Source of the DNA: Leptodactylus fallax
Lineage: Eukaryota; Chordata; Amphibia; Anura; Leptodactylidae
Length of the DNA: 64,000 nt
Reading direction: 5' to 3'
Assembly (NCBI GenBank): GCA_947044405.1
Contig: CAMRHE010000012.1
Location: 8,614,001-8,678,000, forward strand
Shown: in pieces, positions 54,434 to 64,000 of the stretch
Numbering within the stretch: the first letter of the stretch is position 1
How the letters are laid out: each line of letters starts with the position of its first letter
The notes under the pieces: model-generated
What the model saw: the letters and a program-made list of their open reading frames with translations, nothing else
Database searches by the model: none
Told to the model about the DNA's origin: nothing
Made by a program: the position numbers and the translations under genes

Positions 54434-57323
54434 TATATACAAAGTATAGTGCTATTATGAATCACACCCTCAAACAGCAATACATGGTATGTGTGATATA
54501 AGATAAATGCGCACTCTATACATGGGGTGAAACAGACACTATTAGTGACACAAGAAGCGTTTACATAGACCCCCTAAGGCCCAGAGAAAACACAAGTAAT
54601 GTATTCAATATATGCAATACATGATCCCAGACATTAAAGAGTTAAAAACAACTCCATAGTAAATATCCAACACAGTTAAAAAGTTGGATATATATAGAGG
54701 CAAATCTGACACAGGACATAAACATTCTGTCCCTGATACAATAAGTGCTTGAAACCCCTCCAATACATGCAGGGGTATCTCACATGTAGGTAGAATACAT
54801 GGGAATATATAGAAGTCAGAGCCCTGTATTATACACACAGGAGTCAGACTAGTAAATAACAAGCCCAAACAGCTGAGACTTAATAGATCCACATCTCAGT
54901 GCAGGTCTATGTAACAAAATAGACCATCATATAGTCAGGTCTTAGGTCTATATAGCATGATAGACCGGCGTATTGCCAGGTCTCAACGCGTTTCCCCCTA
55001 GGATATCGGTCCCAGGGTTCATCAGGAGACCCCCATGAAAAATAAAAAATGCCCCACTACAGATAAATCAAATGCCTTGCAGTAAATACTGTGTTTCCCA
55101 GGTCCTGGTGGTGGATCCTGGTACTAAGCCACTTAGGTTTAGTCACCAGATGAGTGTACTGTACTGTAGGTGCGGACACATCCATGTACAATGAGAGTGT
55201 TGGAGATAGCAGAAGTACAGCACTCATCTATTTCCATGCTACTATATATGCAAATGGGTGCGCAGACTCTTTACATCCACCATGTGACATACCTACATTC
55301 AGTCAGGCTGAATGCACACCCGGGGTAAAACATCCACATTCTCTGTACAGGTGGGGGTCTCAGCGGTCAGACCCTTACTGATCAGATATTTATACATTTT
55401 CTTCATGACATAATCCCTTTAAATTTCATCCACATTACTAGTACCGTGAAACACTACAAATTTTCCACTCCCAATTCCGCAACAGAACATATGCAGTGTA
55501 TACACCATGTAGTGTATGGACATACCCTCAGAGTTCTGATTGACATTGTATATTTTTTACAAAAAATAAAAATAACAAACATGCTTTATATTGTCAGCAG
55601 TTGGTAAGACTTGGCGTGGCCAAATCTGCTTTAATAAAATATTAATTCACTCACATAAAAATAACTTCACCGGCCCTTTTAAAGGCCAAAGTGGGGAAAC
55701 ATTAACCAGTCATACAGACTGAAAAATACTGACATACTTTTCAGACTCATTGATTAGAGCAGGTAATTGATTCTGCATGAAGCGTCGTGTATTTGTGCAC
55801 GTGTTGTAAAATAGAGGCGCCCACTGTTTACACATATACAGCGCCTTTAATAAGGATTATTATGTCAAAACAAGAAAATCTATAATGATTAGGCATGAGT
55901 GGGCTGCCTGCTGTCTGGATGGGATTGTATTTCTATTATATATGAGTAAAATGGAAAACATGACTGCGTTCTCCGCTTTGTGGAGCCTCTTTCGTCACAG
56001 TGGGAGAACAACATAACAATTACTTACACAGCACTGCAGTGACCCTCAACAAAAACAAAGAACTTCTTTATTATAATATCCAAGTGAATTACTGAGAGGG
56101 AAAATACATATAATATAATTTTATGGCCTGCTAGAGACTTTTCCAATGTCAAAAAGAAGCAATACATCCTTAAATATCATTATCACCTACAATTTTAAAA
56201 AATGTGAATGTTCTCATTGGCTCCTCCATCAAATAAGGATTCCAATAAACACCTCCTGGTGTCAAACCTATTTGGAGCTGGCTATAAAAAAGAGCAACCA
56301 TATCCTTTACCTGTGTTCGAGTGCATACTCAATAAGAACTTAGATACACATTAGTACACTAGTATTGTCTTCAGGGTTCAGACAACATAATTGGTATAAC
56401 TTGCAGTTGGAGGCATTTTCACATGTATTGTGTTATGATATTGTTAGTTATATATGAAATAGTTTATCATACATACAAAACTGTGGTCTGAACTGGATAT
56501 GCTACTGAAATTTTTTTGAGGTCCTTTTATTTTGGATTCAGTGATCTAGATTTACTGTTGTGATTACAACTAGACACTGCTATAAATGTGGCGCATCTTT
56601 GGCACATCTAGTTTAGGGTAACATTTTTTGACTTGCTAGACGTGTGGATATGTCTTCTCAGAAAAAGGAGACATGACTTAAATGTACCAAAAGATTATAA
56701 TGTAAAAGTAATCCAAATAAAATGTGGTATAAACTTAGACTAGACAGTTTAAAGATACACCAGATTTATCTTCCAGCATAAACCGCTGTGATAAATTTGG
56801 TGAATTTTCAGACTGCCTAAGTTTACGTGGTCAGCCTATTAGTAAATCTAGGACACTGATTTTAGTGAATATTTATATAATACTAGTGACAAAATTAGTA
56901 TTTTGCAAATACTTTATTCATCACCAAACCCAGTGTTATCTCCTATATGTCCTACATCAGTAGATTCCAACGTTATGGATTATTACATCTTGACTCTTTC
57001 AATGATTTATTTTCTAGGTAGGATCTATTATTTTTGGAAAATACACAAAAGAGATTTGAGCTGCTGATACCAAACTAGAAACCAGCAATGGTAAAAATAC
57101 ATAATTATAGAACTATTAGTGTTTGTTCTCACTCTTCGTCTTCCTCTATAAGTAAGGGGTTGAAAATTTTTGCAGATTATACCTATTTAGCATCAGTTGC
57201 AGAATAAGAAGTACTGTAGTTGAAACTTCCCTAGAACATCTATAATGAATTCTCCTTTTTCAGGGAGAACGATACTACACAGACAGTGCTAAAATAACTG
57301 CTGTGCATACAATGGGGCAAGCA
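54434..57323. other. Unassigned non-coding, possible repeat at 54960-55050
   Basis: Around 54980 the phrase CAACGCGTTTCCCCC followed by GGTTCATCAGGAG is of a kind widely dispersed in amphibian repeats, class uncertain. The remaining ~2 kb (55050-57323) is AT-rich without gene or repeat pairs. Confidence 0.4.
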
Positions 57324-57331
57324 GGCCACTG

Positions 57332-58615
57332 CAGGGCTGCTTTAACCATAGGGCTAACGGTGCAGTCCTACATTTGCTGTCCAGGGCAGTGGGTCCGGAC
57401 TACCCCAACTAATCAGCGTCCTCTGGACGGGTGTAGGGGGGGCATGATACTGTGGGGGCAACTTGAAGGGGCCATGTTAGTGTGGGGGGAAATGATACTG
57501 TGGAGGCAACCTGGAGTGAGGACATGATACTATGGGGGCAACCTGAGGGGGACATGTTAGTGTGGAAGGGACATGAATTTGGGGGGGGCAATCTGGAGGG
57601 GGCCATGAATCTGTTGGGGGCAACCTGGAGGGGGCCATGAATCTGTGGGGGGCAATCTGGAGGGGTCCATGAATGTATGGTGGGACATGATACTGTGGGG
57701 GCACCCTGAGGGGGCCATGTCAGTGTGGGGGGACATGATACTGTGGGGGCAACCTAGGATGAGGACATGATACTGTGGGGCCACCTGAGGCGGACATGTC
57801 AGTGTGGGGGGAACATGAATTTGGTGGGCAACCTGGAGGGGGACATGAATCTATGGGGGGGCAACCTGGAGGGGGCCATGAATCTGTGGTGGGCAACCTG
57901 GAGGGGGCCATGAATCTGTGGGGGGACATGATACTGTGGGGGCAACCTGGAGGGGTTCATGAATGTGTGTGGGGACATGATACTGTGGGGGCAACCTGGG
58001 GTGAGGACATGATACTGTGGGGGCAACCTGAGGGGGACATGTATCTGTGGGGGACAACCTAAAGGGGGACATGAATTTGTGGGGGTAACCTGGAGGGGGC
58101 CATGAATCTGTGGGGGGCAACCTGGAGGGGGACATGAATCTGTGGGGGGCAACCCAGAGGGGTCCATGAATGTGTGGGGGGACATGATACTGTGGGGGCA
58201 ACCTGGGGTGTGGACATGATACTGTGGGGGCAACCTGGAGGGGCACATGATACTGTGGGTGCAAACTGGGATGGGGACATGATACCGTGGGGGGCATCCT
58301 GGGGTGAAGACATGAATCTGTGGGGGACAACCTGGAGGGGACATGATTCTGTGGGGGACTACCTGGAGGACATGAATCTGTGGAGGCAACCTGGAGGGGG
58401 ACATTATAAGGGGCAACCTGGAGGGGGACATTGTAAGGGGTATATTGTATGAGGCCACTAGGGAGCCATTATACTGTGTGAGAGCCACTAAGGGGCGTTA
58501 TACTATGAGGGAGCATTATAATTTGTGCATGTCAGGTATTTCTAGGTGGTGGTGATGGGGGGGCCCACTTATGAAATCTTTGCATAGGGCCCACCAATGT
58601 GTTAAAACGGCCCTG
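57332..58615. mobile_element. hAT-type element filled with a tandem repeat
   Basis: The ends CAGGGCTGCTTTAACC and GTTAAAACGGCCCTG are inverted and flanked by the perfect 8-bp duplication GGCCACTG (57324-57331 and 58616-58623). About 80% of the 1,284 bp is a G-rich tandem array. No transposase. Confidence 0.88.
57436..58450. repeat. 31-32 bp G-rich minisatellite
   Basis: About 30 units built on GGGGGCAACCTGGAGGGGGC plus CATGAATCTGTG or ACATGATACTGTG. ATACTGTGGGGGCAACCTGG resembles ATACTGGGTGGGGGCCACTG of the array in hAT copy 2. The array creates minus-strand frames up to 229 residues (57799-58488), which are artefacts. Confidence 0.95.
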
Positions 58616-58623
58616 GGCCACTG

Positions 58624-59136
58624 CCTTCATTGGTGCTGGCAATCATCTGAATGCTGGCAGACTGGTCGTGTGACAAAGCTACTGAACCTGAGCAACCCTT
58701 AGGGTATGTTCACCCAGAGTTTTCTACAGGCTGATTTTGAGGCAGAATCAGTTTTCCTCTCTAGCGGATTTTGCCATGAGGCTACCAAGAAGAGTTGAGG
58801 CAAGTATAACTGCTTGCTATTTTAAGCACTTTCCCTGGGCCTCTACTTATTATACTCTGGGGTCTGAGGAGGCACCAGAATATAATAATAGCACCTCCAG
58901 TGAGGGGGGGTGGGGTGTTAAACATTCACATTGAAACAAATCTTGTGAGGTTTGTCTATTTCTACACATGAACAAGACTGATTTAATTCCCCAGGAAATA
59001 AATAATGAATATTCCTATTAAATGGCAGCAGGCGTGGATCCTGAAAACTGTGAAAAATTGACACAGAAAATACATTGGAAGATTGTATAACTTTTCAAAG
59101 AAAAACATTTATTGCTGAAACCGAATACCTCTAGTG
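58624..59136. other. Non-coding with fragment of the large hAT family
   Basis: 58820-58905 (CACTTTCCCTGGGCCTCTAC, TATTATACTCTGGGGTCTGA) matches the interior of hAT copies 1 and 2 (16960-17030 and 32360-32440), a truncated relic. Confidence 0.6.
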
Positions 59137-59140
59137 TTAA

Positions 59141-59383
59141 AGGAGCTGTCTGGGATGTGAAGATAATTGATACTGATGGCCTATCCGACATCTGGACCCA
59201 GTATCGATCACGTGAAGTGACCGCCGGAAGTCTTATTTATATAAAGTATATGGCCAGAAGCAACTGTGCTCATATTCAAGTAAATGGGAACAGGGCTGCA
59301 GTTCCAGGTGCCACAACTTCAGTGTACAGGACTCCGTCGATAGGTTATCAGTATCAGTTATTTTCAGATCCTGGACAACCCCT
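59141..59383. mobile_element. piggyBac-like MITE
   Basis: Ends AGGAGCTGTCTGG and CCTGGACAACCCCT with TTAA at 59137-59140 and 59384-59387. Related to the MITEs inside the hAT copies; 243 bp, non-coding. Confidence 0.7.
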
Positions 59384-59387
59384 TTAA

Positions 59388-60430
59388 GGGGTTAAAGGGC
59401 ATCTTCCATCAACACCAGCTCTGCAGATAGATAGATTAGGAAGGTTAGGGTCACCTGAATCAAACAGATTTTTCCCCACGTGAATTGGTGAATTTGTGCC
59501 TCTGTTGCTAAGATATCGCAGTTTTTCTCAATATGAGAAAGATGTTGGCCCTTGCCTCTTTGGACCAATAACAATGCTCTTATTGCTTCAAAGAGCTAGT
59601 TACCATATTAATAACAAAAACAGGCACATCTCAGCAATGAAAGAACCAATGTACAAGAGAAAACACTGTTTGATTCAGGTGAACCTATCTATCTGCAGGG
59701 ATGGGTTGATATGTTGGGTTCTTCCTTTAAAGGAAATAAAAGTAAAGCATAAAACTATTTTAGACAACATGACAAACTAATCGAAATACAATTTCAATAC
59801 AGCCTGTTCTTCCCAATATTAACAATGCAGATTAGAGGCATTTACCAGTTACACATCCATATTTTTACACTCTTGAAATATACTGTAGTTAGAGATGATG
59901 ATATAATCTGTGAACACATTAGTCATAGTCATTTCTAGACCAGAATTTATTCTACTTTCTTGATTAGACTATAAATAGATAATGTGCATTCAGCTGCAAC
60001 TAGAAACATTGATTTTATCCAATACAGGTGAAAATGAATATATCTAAAGTCATTATAGAAGGTGCTACCTTTAGTTTACATATATTGCCAGCAACTATAA
60101 ATGGAACATCTTTTACTCTAGTACTATAGATGGAGGCATATAGCAATGGCTAATACACAGAAAGGCAGAAGCAACCAAGTAACGTTTCTAAGCAGCCGAC
60201 ATAATAGTCCAAAGGTGTAAGAGTTAAGGCAGACAGAGCTTGGTCACAAACAGTGGGCAAGCAAAGGAGGGACAGATGACAAGAAAACATATCTAATAAC
60301 ACCAGCTGGCTTGATAGCAACAAAAACCTCATCAGTGCAGATACAGTAACCAAAATGACCCTACTGCTATGGCACAGAACAATTGGGGAAGGTTCTCAAG
60401 AAACTTGGGTCATTTGGGCATTGGCTTGGG
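59388..60430. other. Unassigned non-coding
   Basis: The sequence around 59420-59470 and 59670-59700 (GATAGGTTCACCTGAATCAAAC in both orientations) forms an inverted repeat, perhaps a MITE of ~290 bp. Otherwise nothing is recognised. Confidence 0.45.
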
Positions 60431-60829
60431 CAGGGCCGGCATTAGGGAGGGCAAACTGGGCAATTGCCCAGGGCCCCCGTCCCCAAAGCGGCCCCCGGGA
60501 TTCAGAGCATCAGGCTTTTAGCCTGATAACTTGAATCCCGGGAGCTCCACAGCAGTATCAGCGTGCTGTGCTGTGCACCGATACTGGTTAATCCTATGAC
60601 AGAGCAGGGATCTGAAAGGTCCCTGCTCTGCCATAAAGGACCGACGGTAACACAAAGGATGTTGCAGCGCAGGTGGTGTGATGACGTCAGTGCATCGCGC
60701 CACCTGTGCCACTACTACAGGGAGAGTCTTTGACTGCTCCATTCATCGTGGGAGCGCAGTAAAGTGAGTAAAAGAGTTATTGTTTTCTGGTAATAGAAAG
60801 GGATTAGCTGCTATTATTTATAGGAGGGG

Positions 60830-61353
60830 GAACTATTAAATATAAGGGGGGCTATTGTAAGGGTGAAGTATTATTTATAAGGTGGAACTGTTATATATAA
60901 GGGGACTACTATATATAAGGGGAAACTATATTAAATATAAGGGGGTTATTATAAGAAATGACATATTATATATAAGGAGGAGCTATTGTATATGATTGTT
61001 CCCCCTTATATTAGTCCCCTTATACAGTATATTATAGTTCCTCCCTTATAATAGCACCTTTATAAATAATAGTTCCCCCTTATAAATAGCCCCTATTATA
61101 ATAGTATAACAGTACCCCCCCTTATAATAGTTCCCCTTAAAAGGGGAGAACTATTACAAATAAATGGGGTTATTATAAGGTTTAACTATTATAAATAAGG
61201 GATCAACTATTATTTAAATGGTGGGAGGAACTATTATTTATAAGGGGGCTATTATAAGAGGGTTTTTATAAGAGATGGCATAAGGGGGCAATTATAAGGG
61301 GACTATTATAAGAGAGAAGCTAATATATAAGGAGGTTATTATAAGAGGAACTA
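60830..61353. repeat. TATAAGGGG tandem field with inverted section
   Basis: Degenerate units of ~20-25 bases run as TATAAGGGGGCTATTA, switch to the inverse CCCCTTATA order from ~60990 to 61140, then switch back. TAATAGTTCCCCTTAA / AAGGGGAGAACTATTA at 61125-61156 forms a hairpin at the switch point. Confidence 0.8.
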
Positions 61354-62974
61354 CAGTGCCCTTCGAAAGTATTCTGCCCCCTTGAACTTTTCAACCTTTT
61401 GCCACATTTCAGGCTTCAAACGTAAAGATATAAAATTTTAATTTTTTGGTGAAGAATCAACAAGTGGGACACAATTGTGAAGTGGAACGAAATTTATTGG
61501 TTATTTTAAACTTTTGTAAAAAATAAAAAACTGAAAAGTGGGGCGTGCAATATTATTCGACCCCTTTACTTTCAGTGCAGCAAACTCACTCCAGAAGTTC
61601 AGTGAGGATCTCTGAATGATCCAATGTTGTCCTAAATGACTGATGATGATAAATATAATCCACCTGTGTGTAATCAAGTCTCCGTATAAATGCACCTGCT
61701 CTGTGATAGTCTCAAGGTTCTGTTTAAAGCGCAGAGAGCATCATGAAGACCAAGGAACACACCAGGCAGGTCCGTAATACTGTTGTGGAGAAGTTTAAAG
61801 CCGGATTTGGATACAAAAAGATTTCCCGAACTTTAAACATCCCAAAGAGCACTGTGCAAGCGATCATATTGAAATGGAAGGCGTATCAGACCACTGCAAA
61901 TCTACCATGACCCGGCCATCCCTCTAAACTTTCATCTCAAACAAGGAGAAGACTGATCAGAGATGCAGCCAAGAGGCCCATGATCACTCTGAATGAACTG
62001 CAGAGATCTACAGCTGAGGTGGGAGAGTCTGTCCATAGGACAACAATCAGTCGTACACTGCACAAATCTGGCCTTTATGGAAGAGTGGCAAGAAGAAAGC
62101 CATTTCTCAAAGATATCCATAAAAAGTCTCGTTTAAAGTTTGCCACAAGCCACCTGGGAGACACACCAAACATGTGGAAGAAGGTGCTCTGGTCAGATGA
62201 AACCAAAATCAAACTTTTTGGCCACAATGCAAAACGACATGTTTGGCATAAAAGCAACACAGCTCATCACCCTGAACACACCATTCCCACTGTCAAACAT
62301 GGTGGTGGCAGCATCATGGTTTGGGCCTGCTTTTCTTCAGCAGGGACAGGGAAGATGGTTAAAATTGATGGGAAGATGGATGGAGCCAAATACAGGACCA
62401 TTCTGGAAGAAAACCTGTTGGAGTCTGCAAAAGACCTGAGACTGGGATGGAGATTTATCTTCCAAGACAATGATCCCAAACATAAAGCAAAATCTACAAT
62501 GGAATGGTTCACAAATAAATGTATCCAGGTGTTAGAATGGCCAAGTCAAAGTCCAGACCTGAATCCAATCGAGAATCTGTGGAAAGAGCTGAAAACTGCT
62601 GTTCATAAACGCTCTCCATCCAACCTCACTGAGCTCGAGCTGTTTTCCAAGGAAGAATGGGCAAGAATTTCAGTCTCTCGATGTGCAAAACTGATAGAGA
62701 CATACCCCAAGCGACTTGCAGCTGTAATCGCAACAAAAGGTGGCGCTACAAAGTATGAACTTAAGGGGGCAGAATAATTTGGCACACCCCACTTTTCAGT
62801 TTTTTATTTTTTACAAAAGTTTAAAATATCCAATAAATTTCGTTCCACTTCACAATTGTGTCCCACTTGTTGTTGATTCTTCACCAAAAAATTTTAAATT
62901 TTATATCCTTATGTTTGAAGCCTGAAATGTGGCAAAAGGTTGAAAAGGGGGCCGAATACTTTCGCAAGGCACTG
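61354..62974 (+). mobile_element. Tc1 transposon, nearly complete
   Basis: A 1,621-bp element with CAGTGCCCTTCGAAAGTATT and its inverse at the ends, flanked by TA at 61352-61353 and 62975-62976. Same family as 19075-20699. It inserted in the TATAAGGGG field. Confidence 0.93.
61743..62777 (+). pseudogene. Tc1 transposase (DD34E) with one stop
   Basis: The frame from ATG 61743 (MKTKEHTRQVRNTVVEKF) to the stop at 62777 is 345 codons, usual length. The only nonsense codon is TGA at 61908-61910, in the LPRPGRP-type hook between the DNA-binding domains. One Gln before DNDPKH is also lost in frame. [33 protein letters not shown] and DLNPIENLW are kept, with 34 residues between the second Asp and the Glu. 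It is much better preserved than the copy at 19360-20307. Confidence 0.92.
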
Positions 62975-62976
62975 TA

Positions 62977-63475
62977 TGTATATAAGGGGAGCTATTATAA
63001 GGGGGAGACTGTTATCTATAAGGGCACTATTATAATGGGGGACTATTATAGAGAAGGGGGGCTATTATAAAGGAACTATTCTATATAAGGGGGCTGCTAT
63101 AAGGGGGAGACTCTTATATATGAGGGAGCTATTATAAAGGGGAGACTTTTATATATAAGGGGACTAGTATTTATAATGGATGAACTATTATACATAAGGG
63201 GCACTATTATAAGAAAGGAATTATTATATATAAGGAGGGCTATTAAATATAAGTGGGCTATTATAAGGGGGCTGTTATGAGGGGGAGACATATATAAGGG
63301 GGCTATTATTTATAATGGAGGAACTGTTTCATATAAGGAGCGCTATTATAAGAGAGGAATTATTATATATAAGGAGCACTATTATAAGGGGGACCGTTAT
63401 ATATAAGGGGGGCTACTATAGGAGGGGAACTATTATATATAAGGAGCACTATTATAAGAGAGGAATTGTTATATA
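62977..63475. repeat. TATAAGGGG tandem field, right part
   Basis: Continuation of 60830-61353 after the Tc1 insertion: units such as TATATAAGGAGCACTATTAT and AAGAGAGGAATTATTA. Open frames here simply repeat YIRSTI-like peptides and are not genes. Confidence 0.85.
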
Positions 63476-64000
63476 CAGTCATATGAAAAAGTTTGGGCAC
63501 CCCTATTAATCTTAATCATTTTTAGTTCTAAATATTTGGGTGTTTGCAACAGCCATTTCAATTTGATATATCTAATAACTGATGGACACAGTAATATTTC
63601 AGGATTGAAATGAGGTTTATTGTACTAACAGAAAATGTGCAATATGCATTAAACCAAAATTTGACCGGTGCAAAAATTTGGGTACCCTTATCATTTTATT
63701 GATTTGAATACTCCTAACTACTTTTTACTGACTTACTGAAGCACAAAATTGGTTTTGTAACCTCACTGAGCTTTGAACTTCATAGCCAGGTGTATCCAAT
63801 CATGAGAAAAGGTATTTAAGGTGGCCAATTGCAAGTTGTTATCCTATTTGAATCTCCTCTGAAGAGTGGCATCATGGGCTCCTCAAAACAACTCTCAAAT
63901 GATCTGAAAACAAAGATTGTTCAACATAGTTGTTCAGGGGAAGGATACAAAAAGTTGTCTCAGAGATTTACCCTGTCAGTTTCCACTGTGAGGAACATAG
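63476..64000 (+). mobile_element. Another Tc1-type transposon, cut by the window edge
   Basis: It starts CAGTCATATGAAAAAGTTTG after TA at 63474-63475, followed by a ~400-base 5' UTR and the start of a transposase. It is a different family from the other Tc1 copies here. Confidence 0.85.
63874..64000 (+). CDS. Tc1 transposase N-terminus (partial)
   Basis: The ATG at 63874 opens MGSSKQLSNDLKTKIVQHSC and then SGEGYKKLSQRFTLSVSTVRNI, up to the edge. This is the first helix-turn-helix domain of a Tc1 transposase, which binds the terminal repeats. No stop in the 42 codons visible; whether the rest is intact cannot be seen. Confidence 0.8.
   Translation, partial: MGSSKQLSNDLKTKIVQHSCSGEGYKKLSQRFTLSVSTVRNI

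Larger units (their letters stand above)
60431..63475. mobile_element. Probable hAT-type element, left end plus tandem field
   Basis: The left end CAGGGCCGGCATTAGGG followed by CCCAGGGCCCCCG is typical of hAT short elements. The interior is a long field of TATAAGGGG / CTATTATAAGGGGG repeats (60830-61353 and 62977-63475), split by a Tc1 element. The right end is not found and may lie beyond the window or be lost, so the limits are provisional. Confidence 0.5.

Noticed and set aside
57799..58488. A 229-residue proline-rich minus-strand protein
   Set aside because: It is an artefact of the G-rich tandem array in the hAT element; all frames of the array are open to similar extents.
61743..62777. 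Functional Tc1 transposase
   Set aside because: A TGA at 61908-61910 lies within the DNA-binding half; starting at the later ATG (61980) would lack the first helix-turn-helix.

Overview
This 64 kb window looks like intergenic DNA from a vertebrate with a transposon-rich genome. The best guess is an anuran amphibian. That rests on the mix of Tc1, hAT, piggyBac-like and Harbinger-like short elements, a Gmr1-type Ty3/gypsy element, another Ty3/gypsy element with a PNMA-like gag, and an L2-like LINE. It is an inference from repeat types, not a species identification. I see no host exon-intron gene, no tRNA or rRNA gene and no prokaryotic feature. Almost every long open frame belongs to a mobile element or is an artefact of a tandem repeat.

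Layout. 1-1170: decayed Tc1 element interrupted by a LINE 3' tail. 1.2-6.8 kb: microsatellite and mostly unassigned sequence. 6796-17683: a non-autonomous hAT-type element with a perfect 8-bp target duplication. It is split by a young, apparently intact Ty3/gypsy retrotransposon (8722-16112, minus strand) with a PNMA-like gag and a complete pol. 18.8-21.8 kb: one Tc1 element nested inside another. 21838-26782: an LTR element with near-identical LTRs but no recognisable gag or pol. It carries one 1,230-codon frame with a single internal stop; part of that frame is recognisably the coiled-coil tail of non-muscle myosin II (closest to MYH9). 26783-31328: a decayed Gmr1-type gypsy element with integrase before reverse transcriptase and a SCAN-like gag, truncated where it meets the myosin-bearing element. 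31765-34891: a second copy of the hAT family, inverted relative to the first.

34.9-47.6 kb holds palindromic short elements, a Tc1 deletion derivative and an intact Tc1-related transposase gene with DD38E spacing (42455-43507). 47.6-49.5 kb is an L2-like LINE with one frameshift. 52791-54431 is a second DD38E element carrying one stop codon. 57332-58615 is another hAT-type element, made mostly of a 31-32 bp tandem repeat. 60431 to the end holds a TATAAGGGG-type repeat field split by a Tc1 element, followed by the start of another Tc1 element.

The most unusual object is the LTR element at 21.8-26.8 kb. It looks like a retroelement that captured spliced host cytoskeletal sequence and has kept it open while the protein diverged far from the myosin parent. 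A second theme is a hAT superfamily whose members each carry internal arrays of related ~31-bp repeats, so transposition appears to seed minisatellites.
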